In this document: positions 6,059-9,792 of the stretch, one piece after another
Position numbering within the stretch: position 1 is the stretch's first letter
How the letters are laid out: every line of letters begins with the position of its first letter
Assembly (NCBI GenBank): GCA_028691575.1
Contig: JAQUYY010000053.1
Location: forward strand, 1 to 9,792
Length of the DNA: 9,792 nucleotides
Direction of reading: 5' to 3'
Source of the DNA: Candidatus Gastranaerophilales bacterium
Lineage (GTDB): Bacteria > Cyanobacteriota > Vampirovibrionia > Gastranaerophilales > JAQUYY01
Position numbers and translations under genes: made by a program
Notes under the pieces: model-generated
Databases searched by the model: none
Seen by the model: only the letters and a program-made list of their open reading frames with translations
Told to the model about the DNA's origin: nothing

Positions 6059-6598
6059 TTACTTTTTACCTGTTTTACCGGCTTTTCTTCTGACATACTC
6101 GCCTGCATATCTGATGCCTTTACCTTTATAAACTTCAGGTGGTCTTTTGCCTCTGATTTCAGCGGCAACATCACCAACAGTCTGTTTATTAGGACCTTTT
6201 ACCGTAATTTTTGTGTTTCCTTCTACAGTTATTTCAATACCTTCCGGAGGATCTACTTTAACCGGATGACTATAACCTAATTGAAGGTTTAATACTCCAC
6301 CTTCAGTATTAGCTCTGTATCCAACACCTTGTATTTCAAGATTTTTTACAAAACCTGTTTTTACACCGTTAACAAGATTGCTAACTAACGTACGACTTAA
6401 CCCGTGCAACGCTCTTGTTTCACGTTCGTCATTTTTTCTTTCAATGATAATTGTATTATCTTCCTGTTTAACTGTAAGTTCCTCACGGATTATCACTTCT
6501 TGGTTACCTAACGGTCCTTTTGCGATAATTTTGTTTCCGTCAATTTTGACTTCTACGCCATCCGGAATTACAACAGGTAATTTACCAATCCTAGACAT
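6059..6598 (-). CDS. rplF: 50S ribosomal protein L6
   Basis: This 179-residue protein has two tandem L6 domains. It begins 'MSRIGKLPVVIPDGV', the usual L6 opening, and ends with the family signature 'PPEVYKGKGIRYAGEYVRRK' followed by 'AGKTGKK'. L6 binds 23S rRNA near the sarcin-ricin loop and the factor-binding site. A TTG five codons upstream (6613) is open, but it lies inside the GGAG ribosome site (9 nt before the chosen ATG), so the ATG at 6598 is the start. It sits 28 nt after rpsH. Confidence 0.97.
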   Translation of the reverse strand: MSRIGKLPVVIPDGVEVKIDGNKIIAKGPLGNQEVIIREELTVKQEDNTIIIERKNDERETRALHGLSRTLVSNLVNGVKTGFVKNLEIQGVGYRANTEGGVLNLQLGYSHPVKVDPPEGIEITVEGNTKITVKGPNKQTVGDVAAEIRGKRPPEVYKGKGIRYAGEYVRRKAGKTGKK

Positions 6599-6626
6599 TT
6601 GTACTGTCTCCAATTACTTTACTTAT

Positions 6627-7022
6627 TTACCAAACATAACAAAGAACTTCGCCGCCAATTTTTTCTTTTCTGGCTTTTCTATCAGTTAGAAGTCCTTTAC
6701 TTGTACTTACTATCGCAATTCCTAACCCGTCATATACTTTAGGCAACTCATTTGCTTTTTTATATATTCTAAGTCCAGGTTTGCTTATACGACGTAAATT
6801 GCTAATTACGGCAGTACCGTTTTCAGCATACTTTAAATCAATTTTTAAAGTTTTGAAATTGCCGTTTTCTTTAACTTCATACTCATTTATATAGCCTTCA
6901 GCTTTTAAAAGCTTGGCTAATTCGAGTTTTAATTTAGAATTGGGCATCTCTACATTAGAATGATTAACTATATTAGCATTTCTAATACGTGTTAGCATAT
7001 CTGCTATTGGATCTGTGTTCAT
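6627..7022 (-). CDS. rpsH: 30S ribosomal protein S8
   Basis: The 131-residue protein starts 'MNTDPIADMLTRIRNAN' and ends 'STSKGLLTDRKARKEKIGGE' plus 'VLCYVW', the S8 signatures at standard length. S8 binds helix 21 of 16S rRNA and is needed for platform assembly. In E. coli it also represses the spc operon by binding its mRNA near rplE. No copy of that site is recognisable here by eye. The start has AAAGGA, 7 nt upstream. The 126-nt gap before it is the longest inside the cluster. Confidence 0.97.
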   Translation of the reverse strand: MNTDPIADMLTRIRNANIVNHSNVEMPNSKLKLELAKLLKAEGYINEYEVKENGNFKTLKIDLKYAENGTAVISNLRRISKPGLRIYKKANELPKVYDGLGIAIVSTSKGLLTDRKARKEKIGGEVLCYVW

Positions 7023-7148
7023 TTTTTATCCTTTATTTTAACTACTTACTTAAATTACTCAAGCAGTATAGTAATTTCTTCTCAATTTTCGTCTATTTTT
7101 TTAGAACAGACTGTAATCCTGAAGTTACTGTCATTTCCGTGTTACAAG
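7023..7148 (-). other. Unusually long intercistronic gap, rpsN to rpsH
   Basis: This 126-nt gap contrasts with 2-49 nt for most gaps in the operon. On the minus strand a hairpin can form from ACAGTAA and TTACAGT around an 8-nt loop (about 7111-7132), with one A-A mismatch. A 13-codon frame (ATG at 7134) covers the same bases. The stretch may hold a regulatory RNA element, a processing site or nothing; no good promoter is seen. Confidence 0.3.
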
Positions 7149-7355
7149 TTACCAACTGGACTTGGTTACACCCGGTAATAGACCTTTACTTGCCATTTCT
7201 CTAAGGTGTATTCTGCAAAGACCGAAATCTCTATGAAATCCTTTTGGTCTTCCGCAAATACTGCAACGATTATGCAATCTTACCTTAGGGTATTTGCCTT
7301 TGGCAGCAAGTTCTGCTCTTTTTTCTTCTTTTACCATCATTGCTTTTTTAGCCAA
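7149..7355 (-). CDS. rpsN: 30S ribosomal protein S14, zinc-binding type with 3 Cys + 1 His
   Basis: The 68-residue S14 has the zinc-ribbon layout C31-x2-C34 ... C47-x2-His50. The usual fourth Cys of the short type is His here ('FGLCRIHLREMA'). It ends 'GLLPGVTKSSW', as S14 proteins do. S14 sits in the 30S head and contacts 16S rRNA helices near S3 and S10. The length is between the 61-residue zinc type and the ~89-100-residue zinc-free type. The N-terminus 'MAKKAMMVKEEKRAELAAK' resembles the longer form. The start is a TTG at 7355 with AAGGAG 8 nt upstream; starting at the next ATG would lose the conserved MAKK. It lies 17 nt after rplE. Confidence 0.94.
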   Translation of the reverse strand: MAKKAMMVKEEKRAELAAKGKYPKVRLHNRCSICGRPKGFHRDFGLCRIHLREMASKGLLPGVTKSSW

Positions 7356-7372
7356 GGTTATATCTCCTTAAT

Positions 7373-7933
7373 TTATTGTTGTTTTCTTTTTTTAAACGGC
7401 ATACCTAATTCCGTCAACAAAGCTTTAGCTTCTTCGTCGGTATTAGCACTCGTTACTATTGAGACGTTCATACCTTTTACTATATCAACATCATCATAAT
7501 TAATTTCCGGAAATAAAATTTGTTCTTTTATACCGATTGAATAATTTCCTCTTCCATCAAAACTTTTATCACTAACTCCCCTAAAATCTCTGATTCGAGG
7601 AATTACTACATTGATAAATTTCTGAAGGAAACTATACATTCTCTCACCCCTTAAAGTAACCATGCAGCCTATTGGCATACCTTCTCTTAGTTTATAAGTA
7701 GCGATAGATTTTTTTGCTCTTGTAGCAACTGCTTTTTGACAAGCAATTTTTGTTAACTCTTCAAGAGCGGAATCAAGAATTTTGGAATTTTGTACTGCTT
7801 CGCCGACTCCCATGTTTAACACAACTTTTTCAATTTTAGGAACTTGATATACGGTTTTATAATCGAATTGTTGAGTTAAAGCAGGGATTACATCCTCTTG
7901 ATATTTCTTTTTTAAAGATTTCGTTACTGCCAT
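7373..7933 (-). CDS. rplE: 50S ribosomal protein L5
   Basis: This 186-residue protein carries the L5 features 'VPKIEKVVLNMGVGEAVQNS' (31-50), 'RAKKSIATYKLREGMPIGCM' (72-91) and the 'RIRDFRGVSDKSFDGRGNYS' stretch (112-131). L5 binds 5S rRNA with L18 in the central protuberance and touches the P-site tRNA and S13. The start ATG has AGGAAG 8 nt upstream. It lies 13 nt after rplX. The C-terminal 'KKRKQQ' makes it slightly longer than the E. coli protein (179). Confidence 0.97.
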   Translation of the reverse strand: MAVTKSLKKKYQEDVIPALTQQFDYKTVYQVPKIEKVVLNMGVGEAVQNSKILDSALEELTKIACQKAVATRAKKSIATYKLREGMPIGCMVTLRGERMYSFLQKFINVVIPRIRDFRGVSDKSFDGRGNYSIGIKEQILFPEINYDDVDIVKGMNVSIVTSANTDEEAKALLTELGMPFKKRKQQ

Positions 7934-7946
7934 TGTTTTAACTTCC

Positions 7947-8288
7947 TTAAACGTCTAATTGTTCACCACATTTTTTACAGACACGTGTTTTTTTACCTTC
8001 TTCTAACACTTCTTGCCTGATCCTTGTCGGTTTTTCACACTTAGGACAATAGAGCATAACTTTTGATGAATTCATTGCAGCTTCAAATTTAATTAAACCG
8101 CCTTGAATACCAGCCATAGGATTAGATCTTACAGCTTTTGTTATCATATTGGCACCTTCAACAACTACTTTGCCTTCTTTAGGCATAGCAATTTTTACGT
8201 TTCCGATTTTTCCTTTGTCCTTACCGGAAATAACCATTACTCTATCACCTGTTTTTATGTGTAATTTACTTTTATTTTCTTGAGCCAT
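7947..8288 (-). CDS. rplX: 50S ribosomal protein L24, zinc-finger form
   Basis: The 113-residue protein has an N-terminal KOW motif, 'KTGDRVMVISGKDKGKIGNV' (12-31), and a C-terminal zinc ribbon with C81/C84 and C104/C107. L24 is an early assembly protein that binds domain I of 23S rRNA near the exit tunnel. Many bacteria keep these four cysteines while E. coli has lost them. The start has TAGGAG 9 nt upstream. Gaps to rplN and rplE are 13 nt each. Confidence 0.97.
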   Translation of the reverse strand: MAQENKSKLHIKTGDRVMVISGKDKGKIGNVKIAMPKEGKVVVEGANMITKAVRSNPMAGIQGGLIKFEAAMNSSKVMLYCPKCEKPTRIRQEVLEEGKKTRVCKKCGEQLDV

Positions 8289-8301
8289 TTTGGTTTTTCT
8301 C

Positions 8302-8670
8302 CTAAATTACCTCTGGAGCAAGAGAAATTATTTTCATATAATTTTTTTCCCTTAACTCTCTAGCTACAGGTCCAAAAACACGTGTTCCTACTGGATTACC
8401 GTCTTTGTTAATAATTACGGCAGCATTTTCATCAAATCGAATTGTAGTACCGTCTTGTCTTTTTAGACTATGTTTAGTACGAACAATTACTGCCTTTACG
8501 ATGTCAGATTTTTTAACAGGCATATTTGGGCTTGCATCTTTAACTGTTGCAACAATTACATCGCCAATACCCGCATATTTTTTATTTGAACTGCCAAGAA
8601 CTCTTATACATAAAAGCTCTTTAGCGCCTGTATTATCTGCTACATTTAATCTGGATTCTTGCTGTATCAT
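8302..8670 (-). CDS. rplN: 50S ribosomal protein L14
   Basis: This 122-residue protein matches L14 from end to end: 'MIQQESRLNVADNTGAKELL' at the start, 'FDENAAVIINKDGNPVGTRV' and 'FGPVARELREKNYMKIISLA' near the end. L14 is a small beta-barrel that binds 23S rRNA at the subunit interface and helps form bridges to the 30S subunit; it is also the target of the silencing factor RsfS in bacteria. The start has AAGGGA 9 nt upstream. It lies 24 nt after rpsQ. Confidence 0.98.
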   Translation of the reverse strand: MIQQESRLNVADNTGAKELLCIRVLGSSNKKYAGIGDVIVATVKDASPNMPVKKSDIVKAVIVRTKHSLKRQDGTTIRFDENAAVIINKDGNPVGTRVFGPVARELREKNYMKIISLAPEVI

Positions 8671-8694
8671 GGTTTTTTGTCCCTTTTACATACC

Positions 8695-8940
8695 TTAAGT
8701 TGCTTTTTGTACTACTTGTGCAACATACCAAGTTTTGTCTTTACTAATCGGTTTTGTTTCAACAATAAGTACTGTATCCCCTTCTCCACAAGCGTTATTT
8801 TCATCATGAGCCTTATAATTTTTTGTAGTCTCAATGATTTTCTTATACTTAGGATGAGGTGAAAACTCGGACACTTTAACAACAACTGTTTTGTCCATTT
8901 TATTGCTTACTACCAAACCTGTTTTTTCTTTTCTAGGCAC
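8695..8940 (-). CDS. rpsQ: 30S ribosomal protein S17
   Basis: The 81-residue OB-fold protein has the S17 features 'KTGLVVSNKMDKTVVVKV' (6-23), 'HPKYKKIIETTKNYKAHDEN' (29-48) and 'GDTVLIVETKPISKDKTWYV' (54-73). S17 binds the 5' domain of 16S rRNA early in 30S assembly. The start codon is GTG, only 2 nt after the rpmC stop. Its ribosome site (AGAGGT) lies in the end of rpmC, so the two are translationally coupled. Confidence 0.96.
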   Translation of the reverse strand: MPRKEKTGLVVSNKMDKTVVVKVSEFSPHPKYKKIIETTKNYKAHDENNACGEGDTVLIVETKPISKDKTWYVAQVVQKAT

Positions 8941-8942
8941 GA

Positions 8943-9146
8943 CTATTTTACCTCTTTTTCTTTTATAACAGTTTTTATCTTAGCGATTTCTTTTTTTGTT
9001 TTAGCGATATCGGCTGTATCTTCTAATTTATGCATAGATTTTGCAAGCCTTAAATCAAATAGTTTTTTTCTTAAACTTACTATTTCTTCTTGCAATTCTT
9101 CAATTGTACGCTCACGTATTTCTGCTAATTTCACTTTCTTCACCAC
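8943..9146 (-). CDS. rpmC: 50S ribosomal protein L29
   Basis: The 67-residue, two-helix protein carries the L29 pattern 'ERTIEELQEEIVSLRKKLFD' (12-31) and 'LRLAKSMHKLEDTADIAKTK' (32-51). L29 lies near the exit tunnel beside L23 and is part of the docking site for nascent-chain factors. The start is one of two adjacent GTG codons (9146 or 9143). No strong ribosome site is seen, and the gap from rplP is only 3 nt, so translation probably depends on ribosomes finishing rplP. Confidence 0.94.
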   Translation of the reverse strand: MVKKVKLAEIRERTIEELQEEIVSLRKKLFDLRLAKSMHKLEDTADIAKTKKEIAKIKTVIKEKEVK

Positions 9147-9149
9147 CGT

Positions 9150-9554
9150 TTATTTTTCTACTATTCTGGTTTTGATGGGAAGTTTTTGAGCTGCTAATTC
9201 AAGTGCTTGCACAGCAACGTCTTTTGTTACACCTGTAAGCTCAAATAAAATTCTTCCCGGTTTAACTACCGCTACCCAATATTCCGGACTACCTTTACCT
9301 TTACCCATACGAGTTTCTGCCGGTTTGGCAGTAATCGGCTTATCCGGGAAAATTTTAATCCAAACCTGCCCACCTCTTTTAATATGACGTGTCATTGCTC
9401 GTCTGGCAGCTTCAATTTGACGACTATTTATCCAGGCAGGATCTAGCCCTTGTAGCCCGAATTCGCCATTTTGAAGAACAGTACCTCTTGTTTCAGTACC
9501 TTTCATTCGTCCTTTCATTTTCTTGCGATATTTTGTTTTTTTAGGCATTAACAT
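9150..9554 (-). CDS. rplP: 50S ribosomal protein L16
   Basis: The 134-residue protein matches L16: 'MLMPKKTKYRKKMKGRMKG' resembles the E. coli start MLQPKRTKFRK, followed by 'RGGQVWIKIFPDKPITAKPA' (60-79) and 'ETRMGKGKGSPEYWVAVVKP' (80-99). L16 is near the peptidyl-transferase centre and A-site tRNA. Arg82 corresponds to the arginine that is hydroxylated in E. coli L16. Two in-frame ATGs are 6 nt apart; the first (9554) is chosen because AGGAG lies 10 nt before it and because it matches the family N-terminus. It follows rpsC after 49 nt. Confidence 0.97.
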   Translation of the reverse strand: MLMPKKTKYRKKMKGRMKGTETRGTVLQNGEFGLQGLDPAWINSRQIEAARRAMTRHIKRGGQVWIKIFPDKPITAKPAETRMGKGKGSPEYWVAVVKPGRILFELTGVTKDVAVQALELAAQKLPIKTRIVEK

Positions 9555-9603
9555 TTTTAATTAGCTCCTATACCCGATTTTGGGATAATTTTTTCAGTAT
9601 TAA

Positions 9604-9792
9604 CTATTTTTGTTGTTCTCTTTTTGGTCCTCTTGGTGCTCTTGCAGGTCTTCTGCGACCGGCTCTAGCTCCTTCTGCACCCGCTGCTGTTTTTGCTTTT
9701 ACATTTGAGTCTGCTTTTTCTCCGGGAAGTACTTCGCCTTTGAAAACCCATACTTTAACACCGATAATACCCATAATGGTATCAGCTTCTGC
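9604..9792 (-). CDS. rpsC: 30S ribosomal protein S3, C-terminal fragment (runs off right edge)
   Basis: The last 62 residues are visible. They begin in the conserved C-terminal domain with 'DTIMGIIGVKVWVFKGEVLP' (4-23) and finish in a basic, Ala/Arg-rich tail ('ARAGRRRPARAPRGPKREQQ') that ends at TAG (9604-9606). S3 lines the mRNA entry channel with S4 and S5 and contributes to helicase activity there. The N-terminal KH domain lies beyond the window. The position just before rplP is the standard S10-operon order. Confidence 0.95.
   Translation of the reverse strand, partial: AEADTIMGIIGVKVWVFKGEVLPGEKADSNVKAKTAAGAEGARAGRRRPARAPRGPKREQQK

Noticed and set aside
6378..6689. Plus-strand open frames across the ribosomal genes
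   Set aside because: These are opposite-strand shadows of conserved ribosomal genes with no ribosome sites or recognisable products.
7093..7134. 13-codon frame between rpsN and rpsH
   Set aside because: Too short to support, with only a weak ribosome-site match and an overlapping hairpin that explains the sequence as well.

Overview
The window is AT-rich and bacterial, with Shine-Dalgarno (SD) sites, sigma70-like promoters and clear intrinsic terminators. Three things suggest a gut Melainabacteria/Vampirovibrionia (Gastranaerophilales-like) genome: Asn/Lys-rich proteins of unknown family, one carrying a short N-terminal 'LSFGA' motif; a cysteine-rich prepilin with an 'AFTLAE' processing site and a 'DVNG' motif; and a bacterial S10/spc ribosomal cluster with a zinc-type S14. 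This placement is inference from style and memory, not from a search.

Layout. At 1-991, on the minus strand, lie a seven-repeat TPR protein and then the start of ligA (NAD+-dependent DNA ligase), which runs off the left edge. yebC diverges from the TPR gene at 1059-1808. A gene-poor stretch (1809-2231) holds several inverted repeats. An HU-family gene (2288-2563) follows, with its own promoter and a strong terminator. Next come a 408-residue protein of unknown function (2743-3969, plus strand) and a convergent type IV prepilin-like gene (4048-4785, minus strand). The prepilin's reading frame does not connect to its best SD and ATG. A small Gly/Ala-rich protein of unknown function (5046-5444, minus) follows, with its own terminator.

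From 5613 to the right edge, all on the minus strand, is part of the S10/spc ribosomal-protein operon. In transcription order it reads rpsC (C-terminus only), rplP, rpmC, rpsQ, rplN, rplX, rplE, rpsN, rpsH, rplF, rplR. Most gaps are 2-49 nt. A near-perfect 12-bp terminator lies 24 nt after rplR, so the operon ends there. The genes that usually follow (rpsE, rpmD, rplO, secY) are not in this window.

Functionally the window is mostly core machinery: translation (eleven ribosomal proteins and YebC), nucleoid structure (HU) and DNA replication/repair (LigA). It also holds one surface-fibre component and two lineage-type unknowns. I did not find a clear new multi-gene system. The points most worth checking are the broken prepilin N-terminus, the ribosomal operon ending at rplR, the three-Cys/one-His S14 with a TTG start, and the structured gene-free stretch before HU.
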